Below the pieces are notes generated by a model. The model was not told the DNA's origin. It saw nothing but the letters and a program-made list of their open reading frames with translations, and ran no database searches. Shown piece after piece: positions 34,874 to 45,813 of a stretch of DNA of 64,000 nucleotides. Both the position numbers and the translations under genes were made by a program. The stretch covers positions 66,079,121-66,143,120 of the forward strand of contig CM040421.1 in the NCBI GenBank assembly GCA_022702705.1, given 5' to 3'. The first letter of the stretch is position 1, and each line of letters begins with the position of its first letter. This stretch comes from Papilionanthe hookeriana x Papilionanthe teres. Lineage: Eukaryota > Streptophyta > Magnoliopsida > Asparagales > Orchidaceae.

Positions 34874-35073
34874 GTCAGATCTACACTCTAAACCATTTAT
34901 ATTCAATTTTCACCATAGATTTCCCTAGGTCTAGCTAAGAACCGAAATTTTGAAAAAAAATTTTGATTTTTAGTGATTTCCTTGGATTTTTAAACTTATT
35001 TTAAGTTTTCTAAACTTAAAAAGAGTTTAAATTTTTTATTCCTAAATTTGTTCTTGTTTTCTTTCACGTTTAG
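34874..35073 (+). promoter_or_regulatory. putative 200-nt intron directly upstream of ORF3 (element B)
   Basis: Donor TCAAG|GTCAGA at 34874 (C replacing A at +3) and acceptor TTGTTTTCTTTCACGTTTAG|ATGG ending at 35073, with the ORF3 ATG as the next base. The pyrimidine-rich acceptor is convincing. Same position and length as in C (208) and D (207). Confidence 0.6.
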
Positions 35074-36217
35074 ATGGCTCCGAAATCAAAACGCTGGAAG
35101 GCACGAGACAACTTCGATAGCAGCAAATTTTCTACTGCGGCTGCGCATTTTTGATTCCACGAATTTGCGACGTCGAGGAAGTTCATTTCAGAATGAAGTT
35201 TCTATCATTCGGGGGAGATGATTGAAAACACTATCGTTGTGTACAACTGGCAACGATTCTGTTATTTCACTGTTGTTGCTGTTATCCCTGTAGTTCGAGA
35301 GTTTATGCGAATTTTCTGGATGCCGAAGATTATGAAGTTTTGTCAGAGGTGTCGGAGTATGATTTACTCCTAAAAGAATCAATGTATTTTATGGCCTGCC
35401 ACCGACTATAGAGTGCCACTATTCTGGATTATCTCCATCTGAGGGAGATTTGGATATGATCATTGCTTATTTGATCGACGGTACTCGGATCTTGGAAGAT
35501 CAGGAATGGAAAAAGGGTAAACTTCAAATCCTCCAAGTTAAATGGTATTTCTAAAGCATGGCACTATTTTATTTCTGCAAGATTATTACCTTCCAACAAC
35601 CTGAGTGAAGTGACTAGAGATCGAGCGATCTTAAACTATTGCATTCAGGAAAGGAAGCCTATTGATGTCGGCAGTATTATTTATGATTCTGTGGATTCTA
35701 CTGCGAGATACAAGACTTCGTTGAATCGGGATTCCCATCTTTGATTTATTCATTATATATTAGCAATGGAGTCACCTGCAGATATTTCGAGGAAAGGTCG
35801 AAGACTACTAAGCCGATTGGTCAGAGAGCATTAGCATATATGATCGTCTTCGAGGGAAGAGATCGACTCGCTCCTTCTTCTTCTCGCAACCACTCCGAGT
35901 CGACCTTCTACTTCGCCGAGCCACCATCGAGTTTCCGGGAGTCAATGCATGATCAGTTTATAGAGGAGCAGCTGGAGTTATTTCAAACTCACTGCAGGGT
36001 TGATACTATTGATAGGAAACTTAATCATTTATCTGACTATACCTAGAGGAAGAGTAGCTATGATGTTGAGTATGATGAAGCCCTCGTCAGATTTCTAAAG
36101 GGTGAGCATTATGTTAGTTTCCCAACTTTTCCTAGTTTCACACCATTTGTTGATCCTAAGGATGTTGAGTTTTCCTTTGGTGACGATGATGATGATGAGG
36201 CTACAGCCAGTGACTAG
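35074..36217 (+). pseudogene. ORF3, 'putative plant transposon protein' type (element B)
   Basis: Starts MAPKSKRWKARDNFDSSKF. It is then frameshifted, but the domain is traceable through YNWQRFCYFTVVAVIPVVRE-like codons (35240-35300), a block near 35560 and 'LPSNNLSEVTRDRAILNYCI' (about 35587-35645). After a frameshift (35741-36046) come a Ser-rich linker, a coiled-coil-like segment (QFIEEQLELFQTHCRVDTID) and a conserved tail FPTFPSFTPFVDPKDVEF. It ends in an acidic run GDDDDDEATASD. Athila third ORFs have been called env-like, but no membrane segment is seen in this copy. Function unproven. Confidence 0.72.
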
Positions 36218-37526
36218 TAGTTGATAGATCTCTATGTTGTGCTACTTTGTTGTTAGTTTATTTTGTTTGGTTTGTTTATTTAGTTTGATGTTTGATGTAT
36301 GTTGATTTGTTTATCTACATGTGTGGATTGATTAGTGTTAAGATTTTGTTGTTAGAATATTCTTAGTATATGGTGTTTGAGATTGAGAATAGAGTTAATT
36401 TATGATATGTTTGTTTCAGTCTCATGTTTAGTAATTAGTAATTTTGCTCTGCTTTTATTTTATTTTAAATTTAGTATAATCATAAAAATTAATCTGCTTA
36501 CTTTTTATACCTGCTTCAATTTTATCTTTATTATTCATAAAAGCATGAGTAGAAGTAAATTTTTCTTTTTAAGATCGTTTTTACATACTTATAAAAATTT
36601 CCTTTTTAAAATTATGATTTTCTTTCTCTCACACTTTCAAATTTTCATAGTATATCAAAACTTAAGTTTGGGGGAAGGGAAAATATATTCAAATTTAAAT
36701 TTTATTTGTCCTTAAAGAGCTAATATTTTCTTAAAATAAAAACTTTTTAACATAACTTAAGGAATGAAGAATCTATTTAAGATCACTTTTATTTTTGAAA
36801 TTATAAACAATTTAGTGAACTTAACCAAAATTTTAATAACATTGATTGATTTTAAGAATAGAATTATTTAACTTAAAGAAGAATAAGATTAAGGAATTTT
36901 TCTATTCATGGTAGAAATAATGGAATTTTAGAAGTATTAAGTAATCAAAAATTATCACTTGAAAAAAGAAAAGATTGAAAATTTTTTTGAATTTTTATTC
37001 ATGTTATAATAATTAAGTGAAAATGTATAAGTTTTGAAAATATAAATTAAGGTTAGTGAAGTTCAAAATCATTAACAGGCTATCCAGATATAGTAATCCC
37101 CTCTATATAAAAAAAAAAGAGAGTAGAGAGGAGAAGCTTGAGGAAATGCTTAATCAAAAATTGGCTTCACTTAAATTATCTTATAGAAGGAAAACTAGTT
37201 ACATATTTTACTTAAATTTTATGCATGAATCTGTATTTAAGAAAAGTTTTTCAAGAAGATCTTTTTCTTGTAAATAATCTATGAGATCTTAATATAATAA
37301 ACTTCTATTATTTTCAAAATGGATGAAAAATTTGAAATCTTATGATTTGGTAGTTGAATATTCTTTAAATTCATAAAATTAAACCTAGTTAGTGAAATTG
37401 GGTTAATAATTTACTAAAGACTTTATAAAATCAAAAATTATAAGGCATCTTAAATATTTATCTTTTATTCCAAAGGTTATACATTTTATATAGTAAAAAG
37501 GGTTACTTAAGGACAAGTAACATTTA
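36218..37526 (+). other. 3' untranslated region (element B)
   Basis: 1.3 kb, T-rich then A-rich, no coding signal. Shares aacaggctatccagatatagtaatcc (about 37072-37098) with element A's 3' region, so the layout is common to both families. Confidence 0.65.
36664..36683 (+). promoter_or_regulatory. extra polypurine tract (element B)
   Basis: AAGTTTGGGGGAAGGGAAAA, about 0.86 kb before the true tract at 37527-37540. It is the counterpart of the extra tracts in element A. Confidence 0.6.
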
Positions 37527-37540
37527 GGTTTGGGGGATTT
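37527..37540 (+). promoter_or_regulatory. polypurine tract (element B)
   Basis: GGTTTGGGGGATTT directly before TGATCC, the start of the 3' LTR. Confidence 0.87.
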
Positions 37541-39394
37541 TGATCCATAAAAAAATACCTATTTTTATGCCTTGATTTTTATTAACTTCTAAGGATATTA
37601 TGCTTTAATGAAAGGTATTTTTGTGTTTTTGGATGTAGCTGATGTAAAAAGGTCCAAAAAAGGAAAAATGGTGAAAAAGGAGAAAAAAGGAGCAAAAATG
37701 GAGCAAAATACAAGAATTATCAAAAATTATGGCCTGGCGCCTAGGCGCCAGAAGTTAGCGCCTAAGCGCCAGACTCGATACAGAAACTATCAAGTTTTTG
37801 ACGACTTTTGGACGGTTATTTTGACGAAGTGAGTGGTTATTAGATATTGTAGAAGACTGGCAGTTGTTCCTTGATAATAGGACATGTGATACATTGCATT
37901 TGGATGCTCCAAAACGGTTGTAATCGTGAAGAGGTGCGAGCCAAAGTGAAGAGGTGCGCAGAACTGGACACGGTGTCCGGCGCCTATGCGCCAGACAGAC
38001 CTTCTAGAAGATTCATTGAATTTGGACATGTTTTGAATAGGTGCCTCAAGGCAACCCTTGAAGCCTATAAATAAGAGTCCACTGCTTCAGAAAAATTGGG
38101 CCCCCATTGTATCCCCTATCTCTTAGCCACTTTAGGATCTCTCATCCTTAAAGAGAGAAATAGAGAGAGAAATTTAGGGTCACTTTTATTTAGTTTAGTG
38201 AGTTTATTTTCAAGTTGTTGCATCTGGAGTTCATTACACTGTGGAGTCGTAGGAATCGGAAGATCCGTAGAAGGAATATTTGAGATAAGTATTTTATTTT
38301 TGATTCAAAGTTTATTTATTATGTTTTGTTGTTTATATTCAATGTGTTCTGAGTAGTTAGTTTACTTTCTTCCTTCAATTATGTAAAGATAAATAAGATA
38401 ATATAAAATTCGATTGAGAATTGAAAATCAAAATATTTTCAAAACATTGTGATGATATTAATACCTGATCTTACTTTACTTTTTAAATTGGTCATTTAAA
38501 TTGTTAAAACCTCGTTGAAGAGTTTTGAGACCTAGAAGGAGAAGAACTCTTAACTTGTAGATATCACATGAATCCTTGGGTAGTCGAAGGTCTTGCGCGG
38601 GCTATTCAAGGTGAAGTGCAAATAAATAGGAAGATAAGATTTAAAGGGCGTAGAATTAATAAGTTTTTAGAGTGACAGACTAAATTCTTATAATTTGATT
38701 TATAGATAAGGAAAGGGTCACTAGTAGGGTCGAACATAGCCACCCTTGGACATCTAGTAGTGTGAGCCTAGATTAACCCATTCTACTAACAATACATGCG
38801 GACTCGATCCGTAGATTAGCCTAATGTTCTTTGCGCCTCGGATCAAAGGGTAAAGAATATGAATGCTTCTATTTGGCACAATACCATAAAATAGATTCTC
38901 CAACGAATATTAAATTATCTTAAAAAACTTAGATTAATTGAAAGGAAGAAAGTTTTTTGTTTTATATTGTTTTTACAAAATCATTTTCTTATTATTATTT
39001 TCTTTATCTACATCTAGTAAATTAAAAGTAATTTATAGTTAGATTAAAATACAAAAAGATTTTGAAATACAATATTTAAAAATTTATTACCTTTTTTCCC
39101 CGTAGGATCGATACTGGGTTCTTTGTTTCAAAGCCCTTTATTACTTGAAACGATACGTATACTTGCATAGTACCCAAAAAGTATATAAATTATTTTCCTT
39201 TAAAATTATATTTTGTTATATAAACATATATTTAAAAAAGTATTAATCACTAACGGCCTAGCATTCAGTAGCAATCAAGTTTTATTTAATGCTATTGCCG
39301 TAAATTAAAATTTGGAACACATCTATATAACAAGTTATTCCGGGTCAAGTGTTTCGCGCCTTTGCCAGAAATTAAATTTTCTAGCAGTGGTAAC
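37541..39394 (+). repeat. 3' LTR of element B, main part
   Basis: Closely matches the 5' LTR: palindrome CTGGCGCCTAGGCGCCAG at 37734-37751 and TATA at 38066-38073. It is split after ...GCAGTGGTAAC by a solo LTR. The last 35 bases are at 41167-41201. Confidence 0.93.
39390..39394. other. target-site duplication GTAAC, left copy
   Basis: GTAAC precedes the TG of the solo LTR (39395). The right copy is 41162-41166. The uninterrupted 5' LTR reads ...GTGGTAACAAATTC with one GTAAC, confirming insertion. Confidence 0.92.
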
Positions 39395-41161
39395 TGATCT
39401 ATAAAAAAATACCTATTTCTTTATGTCTTAATTCTTATTAATTTCTAAGGATATTATACTTTAATGAAAGGTATTTTTTGTGTTTTTGGATGTAGGTAAT
39501 GTAAAAAGGTCTAAGAAGGAAAAAGGAGCGAAAAGGAGCAAAAATGGAGCAAAATACCAAAAGTGTAAAAAAATATGGCCTGGCGCCTAGACGCCAGAAA
39601 CTGGCGCCTAAGCGCCCGACTCGATATGAAAACTGTGAAGTTTTTTATAATGTTTGATCAGTTATTTTGACGGAGTGAGCGGTTATTGGACATTCTTGAA
39701 GGCTGGCAGTTGTTCCTTGATAATAGGACATGTGATACATTGCATTTGGACGCTCCAAAATGGTTTTAATCGCGAAGAGGTGCGAGCCAAAGTGAAGTGG
39801 TGTGAAGAACTGGACGTGGTGTCCGGCGCTTAGGCGCCAGATTCCGGCGCATAGGCGCTAGATTCTGACGCCTAGGCGCCAGACCGACCTTCAAGAAGAT
39901 TCATTGAATGTGGACATGTTTTGAAGAGGTGCCTCAAGGCAACTCTTGAAGCCTATAAATAGAGGTCCATTTCTTCAGAAAACAAGCCCCTCCAATTGTA
40001 CCCCTTTCTCTTAGGGCCACTTTTGTTTAGTTTAGTGAGTTTATTTTTATGTTATTGAATCTGGAGTTCATTACACTGTGGAGTCAGTAGGAATCAAAAG
40101 ATCTGTAGAAGAAATATTTGAGATAAGTATATTTTTATATTTGATTCAAAGTTTAATTATCATGTTTTGTTATTTATTTTCAATGTGTTCTGAGTAGTTA
40201 GTTACTTTCTTACTTCAATTATGAAGAGATAGATAAGATAATATAAAAATTCGATGGAGAATTAAAATTCAAAATATTTTCAAAACATTGTGATGACATT
40301 AATACCTGATCTTACTTTACTTTTTAAATTGGCCATTTGAATTGTTAAAACCTGTTGAAGAGTTCTGAAACCTTGAAGGAGAAGAACTCTTAACTTGTAA
40401 ATGTCACATGAATCCTTGGGTAGTCGTAGGTCATGAGCAGGCTATTCATGGTGAAATGCAAATAAATAGGAAGATAATATTAAAGGGCGTAGAATTGATA
40501 AGTTTTTAGAGTGATAGACTAAATTCTTATAATTTGATTTATAGACTGGGAAAGTGTCACTAGTAGGGCCGACCATAGCCACCCTTGGACATCTAGAAGT
40601 GTGAGCCTAGATTAACACATTCTACTAACAATACATCCAGACCTATTCTGTAAATTAGTCAATGTTCTTTGCGCCTGAATCAATGGGTAAAGAATAGGAA
40701 TGCTTCTATTTGGCACAATACCATAAATCAAATTCTCCAACGAATATTAAATTATCTTAGAAATCTTAGATTAATTGAAGGAAAGAAAGTTGTTTATTTT
40801 ATATAGAATTCATAAAATCATTATCTTATTATTGTTTTCTTTATTTGCATCTAGTAAATTAATTAGTAATTTATAATTAAATTAAAAGATAAATATAGAA
40901 ATATTTTTACTATTTTATTTCGCTTCCACTTCATAGAAAATTTATTTCTATAAATCTTCCCTGTGGGATCGATACTGGGGTCTTTGTTTAAAAACCCTAT
41001 ATTACTTGAAACGATACGTATACTTGCGTAGTACCCCTAGTGTGTAAAAATATTTTCTAAATTATATTAATTTTATACACTAGCCGCTATTTATAAATTA
41101 AGTCAAAGCTTTTGGCTATCTTTTGGAAGTGAATATTACTGCGTTATTTGCGGTCGGGTCA
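39395..41161 (+). mobile_element. solo LTR related to element B, nested in B's 3' LTR
   Basis: TGATCTATAAAAA...GCGGTCGGGTCA, 1,767 bases, flanked by GTAAC. It is related to LTR B but diverges near its end (41060-41160) and has more GC palindromes: 39580-39597 plus four units in 39818-39885 (ggcgcttaggcgcc, ggcgcataggcgc, gacgcctaggcgcc). TATA at 39954-39961. It arose by LTR-LTR recombination of a full element. Confidence 0.9.
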
Positions 41162-41166
41162 GTAAC

Positions 41167-41201
41167 AAATTCTTGTATTTGGAAATACAAAAATCGGGTC
41201 A
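41167..41201 (+). repeat. 3' LTR of element B, terminal 35 bases
   Basis: AAATTCTTGTATTTGGAAAT and on to CGGGTCA, the same as 27162-27196 of the 5' LTR. It is followed by the right-hand TAGAT. Confidence 0.92.
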
Positions 41202-41206
41202 TAGAT

Positions 41207-42345
41207 CACCCTAGATTTCTAGTGTACAACCGGAGAAAGTTCGTCAGTGCCGAGGTACAGCGACTTTTCAACAAGGTGATGTCAAAGAGAAGGCTAATCA
41301 AGGAAAGATGATTTGTCAATCGTGGATTAAGTAATTCTTTGTCAGCAATTAAAGAAATGATCGTGCAGCGAAGATGGGAAGTATTTTGTTATACTACTGT
41401 CGCAGTAGTCGTTCCAACGGTAAAGGAGTTCTATGCCAATCTGCATGGAATCAACCAAGGAAGCGTCTATGTGCAAGGTAGGCAGATAATATTTAATTCT
41501 GGATAAATTAATGAATTGTGCATACTTGAGAATGTTCCTTTCTATCATTATTCCAATTTCGTGCCAACGAGAGAAAAGATGAATGAAATTTACCAATATT
41601 TGATGGATGAAACTGAGGACTGGGAAGTTAGAGAAAATGGATATGTCAGTTTTTCTGCAACACTTTTTAATCCCGTTTCAAAAAATTGGCACTTTTTCAT
41701 ATCTGTGAAGTTATTACCGACAATGAAAATCGATAAAGTTACGAAGGAGAGTGTTATATTGAACTAATGCATTCAAATGGGATGGCCAATTGATATTGGA
41801 TCAATTATTGTGAAGTCTGTGTTTAGCTTGATCATTCAAGGATCATCTCAAGGGCTTGGAGATCCTTCAACAATTTTGTCAATATGCAGTCTGTTTCAAG
41901 TATAGTACGAGATTTGGGAAAAGGTACTGCTACCTTGGAAACCTTTTGACCCAACTCGTATATTCCCAACTAATGATGAAGAGACTGATATGGGCATGAT
42001 TATGGATCAAGCATCGCAAAATTCTATTCCTATTCGAACTCTAGTAGTAGATAAGCACCGATGATCTTACACATAATCAATAATTTGGAGAAGCAGGTAC
42101 AAAATTTAACGAGTACAGTTAACAATTTGTCGGATATCTTTGATCATATCGATTGGAGGATGAATGAACAATTTGATCATTCTGGGCAATCTAAAGCGAG
42201 TTTGATAAGCTTAATAAAAATGATGGGATGGATTGAAGAAGATTCAACTGAAGAATTCCCATTCCAACTTTTCTACAACTTGTTCGTCCATGTTCAAGCG
42301 ATGGGTGATATCAGAGGAGAAACCAGCACTGATTCAGAAGGGTAG
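41207..42345 (+). pseudogene. ORF2 of element A (ORF3-like domain plus coiled coil), rest of gene
   Basis: Continues from 25308 with HPRFLVYNRRKFVSAEVQRL. After stops it reads IVQRRWEVFCYTTVAVVVPT, VKEFYANLHGINQGSVYVQG, FYHYSNFVPTREKMNEIYQY, NPVSKNWHFFISVKLLPTMK, IGSIIVKSVFSLIIQGSS: the same domain order as ORF3 (RRWENFCYTT, VVREFYSN, VQVRGFSVDF, FYELHNFYSS). Stops at about 41308, 41506, 41765, 41905 and 42061. The C-terminal part 42061-42345 (INNLEKQVQNLTSTVNNLSD, IDWRMNEQFDHSGQ, GWIEEDS) is the coiled-coil region that is all of ORF2 in B and C. Function unknown. Confidence 0.75.
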
Positions 42346-42732
42346 TAGAATTGCTTTATTGTATTTGTTTCTTATGTTGGATTTGATTTGAACTATGTTT
42401 GTGTGTTTGCTTTCGATTATTTGCCTTTTAATCTTAGTATAGTTGAGATAATGTTTGAATTGTTTGTTTTCAGCGTTTTGAGCGTTGTGGCTTGGATTGC
42501 GACGCTGATTAGATGAATTTAGGTTGTGAAAATACCTGGCTTGTGTGTTTTGTAATGTGTATGGTAAACACTTGGATTTAATATATAATTGTGAAGTTTT
42601 GTTGTGTGTATGTTTATTTGTGTTAATACATCACTTAATCACTTAAAATATATGATTAAAATGATCGAATGGATGACGACGAGGCTTAAAATTGATTTAA
42701 ATCGCAAAAATTTGAAAAATGATCAATATTTG
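42346..42732 (+). other. spacer between ORF2 and GC block (element A)
   Basis: T/G-rich (tttgtttgctttcg, gtgtgtttgc) non-coding stretch of the kind that also follows ORF2 in B (32850-33070) and C (61220-61600). Confidence 0.5.
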
Positions 42733-42734
42733 AG

Positions 42735-42865
42735 AATCTCACCGACGGCGCGCTCGAGGCCGCTAACGGCATGATTTCCCGAGGCTATTGGAATTAAATC
42801 CACTGGAGCCCGCCGACAGCACGATCGACCCCACCGACAGTGCGATCGACCCCGCCAACGGTGAG
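42735..42865. repeat. GC-rich block ahead of ORF3 (element A)
   Basis: caccgacggcgcgctcgagg, cgccgacagcacgatcgacc, ccgacagtgcgatcgacc: the same phrase family as LTR A and the pre-ORF2 block of A, different from B's GGCGCCTAGGCGCC type. Confidence 0.8.
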
Positions 42866-43020
42866 ATTCCAAAATTTACCTTTTAACCACGATTTTGACC
42901 AGTCAACTGCCACTATTCATCGTCTTCTTCACCGATTTACCAAAAATTTTGACTTAAAGCTTGATAGATCTTGGATTTGGAGCGATTTTGACGCATTTTA
43001 ACACCAGATTTCATTTTCCC

Positions 43021-43232
43021 TTGGTAAGAGCTTCCCTCCTATGTAAAAATTTTTTAATTTCACCATGAATTTCTTCCACATTGAGGAATTTTGGAAAAAT
43101 TGAAAATGTGGAGGAAATACTTTGAAGAAATTCATGGAACTTAATTTAGATTACTTTAAGTCACCTTTAGAAGCCATTTTGTTATTATTTTGGAGTTTAG
43201 TTTGGATTTTTGTAATTTTGATAAATCAAACA
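43021..43232 (+). promoter_or_regulatory. ORF3 leader with conserved splice donor (element A)
   Basis: CTTG|GTAAGAGC (GT at 43024) matches the conserved donor in C and D. The bases before the ATG (aaaca) lack an AG, so the acceptor may be the TTTAG at 43196-43200 or lost. An in-frame ATG at 43122 adds 37 residues with a strongly hydrophobic run (LEAILLLFWSLVWIFVILIN) that could be a membrane segment if unspliced RNA is translated. Confidence 0.45.
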
Positions 43233-44393
43233 ATGGCTCCACGTCAAAGGAGGAGACTTGAATTTGACGAAACTCGATTTATAAAGCCTAAAGCAGAATC
43301 GAGATACACTTTAATCTTTTAAGGAAAGAAGTGCATTCAAGATCGAGTTTTTGATAATCCTGGAGGAGAGGTGGAACGAGTCATTAGAGAAAGGAGATGG
43401 GAGAACTTCTGTTACACTACAAATAAAGCTGCTATTGAAGTTGTGAGGGAGTTCTATTCTAATCCAACTCAACTTGAGGATGAGCCTGTCCAAGTAAGAG
43501 GATTTTCTGTAGATTTTAATTCTGCCCGCATTAATTCTTTTTATGAGCTTCACAATTTTTATTCTAGCGAATATGAAACTTCTGGAAGTATGGAAGGTCT
43601 GTTAAATGATGTTATTGACTTTCTCACTGATGGGAAAGGAGTTTGGAAAATTTAACATCGTGAACGGATTAACTTTCCTCTTTCTATGATGAATGTCAGA
43701 GCTAAGGCATGACATTATTTCATTTGTTCTACTCTGCTACCGACCGATCACCATAGTGAAGTCTCGAGAGATAGAGCTGTTCTGAATTTATGTATTCAAA
43801 ATAATAGAAGTATAAAAGATGGGAGAATAATTTATCAGAATATTGTGGCTACGACAAAGAATGAATCAAGTGGATATTTAGGGCATCCTGGCCTAATTTA
43901 TGCACTTTGTCAACTATCTGGAGTGGAAGCAAGAGATGATGAAGAATGGGTGTATCCTATGAAACCCATTAGTAAAGAAAATTTGAAGAAGTATGAATCC
44001 CATGATGAATGGAGAACTGGGAGTAGGAGCAAAGCACCTTCTACTAGTAGAGACATCCCTTCTACTAGCTATGACCCTCCTACATCTAGCTGCCCTACTC
44101 TATATCATTTGATGAATGTGATGACCCTGCAGCAGAAAAGTTTTGAAAAGTTAGACGAAAAATTGGAAAGAATTGATCAAAGGATTTAAGGTTTAGAGCG
44201 GAGACATGATCACGATAATGGGTATCTTCAGCGGCACTCTCATTTTGAGATTGCTTATTACGATGCTCAGGCTAGACACTACAGAGGTGAGCCTGATGTC
44301 ATTTTTCCTGAATGCCGCCGTTATACTCATTATCAACCCAATCCACCTGCTGACTAGGGAGATGAAGACTTAGCATGGGATTTTGAGGTCTGA
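43233..44393 (+). pseudogene. ORF3, 'putative plant transposon protein' type (element A)
   Basis: ATG 43233 (MAPRQRRRLEFDETRFIKPK). Domain: RVIRERRWENFCYTTNKAAI, EVVREFYSNPTQLEDEPVQV-RGF, FYELHNFYSSEYETS, ISCSTLLPTDHHSEVSRDRA-like codons, VLNLCIQNNRSIKDGRIIYQ. Then a Ser/Thr/Pro-rich linker, a coiled coil (LQQKSFEKLDEKLERIDQRI) and the tail ARHYRGEPDVIFPE ending GDEDLAWDFEV. Stops or frameshifts at about 43320, 43655, 44187 and 44356. About 385 codons when complete. It is the best preserved ORF3 here. Role unknown; possibly env-like or a nuclear or assembly factor. Confidence 0.78.
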
Positions 44394-45799
44394 GACCTAT
44401 CTTTGTGATGAGATGTGATGTATGTGTTTGTTTGTTTTGTCGTAGTACTTTCATTTCATTGTTGTATTCTGTGGACTATGTTTTGTTTTGAGATATGTGT
44501 TTAGTTTTGTAGTTTATATTTTCATTTCTGGATGGCTATGATGGATTGTGATTTTACTTATAAATGTGAACTTTTAAGTTGAAAATAGTAGACTGTTTGT
44601 TCTGTGTTGTGAAATGTAATTGTTATAATGCATATGTCATGTCTAGTTAATTGTTGTTGTTAAATGTTTAGTTTATATACTTGCTTTAAAATTTCATTAC
44701 CCCGGCAAATTCTCTAAACTGTTATATGTTTAGAAAGGTTTTTCATATTACAGGTCAGTTGAAGTTAAATTTTTCATGAAGAACCTGCAAAATTTCAAAA
44801 AGACAAAAATGCCTAAAGTACAAAGGTATGATTTATATTGAGAATTTTTCTTTCCACCTTGTATTAATTCTATTATTGAAAACTTTAAATTTGGGGGGGG
44901 GGAGAAAATTATTAACTATTATGTGTTCTCAATTAAAATAATTCCAAAATTTATAAATATGATTTTTGTGATAAAATTTAATTCAGATAACTATATTTAG
45001 ATTATATCTAAATATTGTAGAAGATTCAAAGAAATATTTTTGGTAATGAAAATTAATTTTGTAGGTTAAGATATTTAGTATAAGAGGATAAGAATATAGT
45101 TAACTATTTAAAGTAAATAAAACTAGATTTTGATATATTAAGAATCTTAGGAATTTAGTTGAGAAAGAAAAGATTGGGACTCAATGATGTAAAAACTATG
45201 AATTACATATAAGGTAAAGAATGTTTTAAAAGTTTCAAATTGAGGACAAGAAGAGTGAAGTTTAAAATTATTAACAGGCTATCCAGATATAGTAATCCTC
45301 ACTTGAAAATGAAAAAGAAAGGATTGAAAAATAATCCCTCAAAAGAAAAGAAAAATATATAGGAGTGAAAAACAATCCAAAAGAAAAAAAGAAAAGAAAA
45401 AGTAAGTGAGGAGAAGCTTGAGGATATGTCTTATCAAAAATTGGCTTCACTTGGATTAACCTAAAGGGAAAACTAAAAACATTTCTGAACTTATATTTAT
45501 GACTAGTTTCTTTACTACTAGTGTCCTTATGAATTTCCTATCATCTGAATATTCTAACTGAATTGATTTTGCAACATATAGTCATTCTTGAAATGAATAG
45601 AAAACTAGAACTCTTAGACTTGATGACTAGATAGCCTTACATCTACAGAATTAATCTAATTACTTGAAAATTTTTCTAAGAATTCTTACTATTATATTTA
45701 TTTAAATCAAAACTATAGTATTTCTAAATTAAAACTTTGCCACAATGAATCATAACTTTTATGTAGTACTAAAGATTACTTGAGGACAAGTAATAGTTA
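44394..45799 (+). other. 3' untranslated region (element A, second unit)
   Basis: Near-identical to 20569-21968, non-coding. Confidence 0.7.
44887..44908 (+). promoter_or_regulatory. extra polypurine tract (element A, second unit)
   Basis: AAATTTGGGGGGGG then GGAGAAAA, same place as 21059-21077 with a longer G run. Confidence 0.6.
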
Positions 45800-45813
45800 A
45801 GTTTGGGGGATTT
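45800..45813 (+). promoter_or_regulatory. polypurine tract (element A, second unit)
   Basis: AGTTTGGGGGATTT just before TGACCC of LTR A copy 3. Confidence 0.87.

Larger units (their letters stand above)
25309..41201 (+). mobile_element. Athila-type element B
   Basis: TG (25309) to CA (41201), flanked by TAGAT. It has a 5' LTR of 1,888 bases and a 3' LTR of 1,889 bases once the solo LTR is subtracted. Order: primer site, gag, protease, RT with its core deleted, RNase H, integrase, conserved block, ORF2, Harbinger-like insert, ORF3, extra polypurine tract, polypurine tract. It needs RT supplied by another element. LTR divergence by eye is a few percent, so insertion is not very recent. Confidence 0.93.

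Noticed and set aside
39395..41201. Tandem LTR made by unequal recombination
   Set aside because: The GTAAC duplication and the 35-base tail of LTR B beyond it show insertion of an LTR into an LTR instead.
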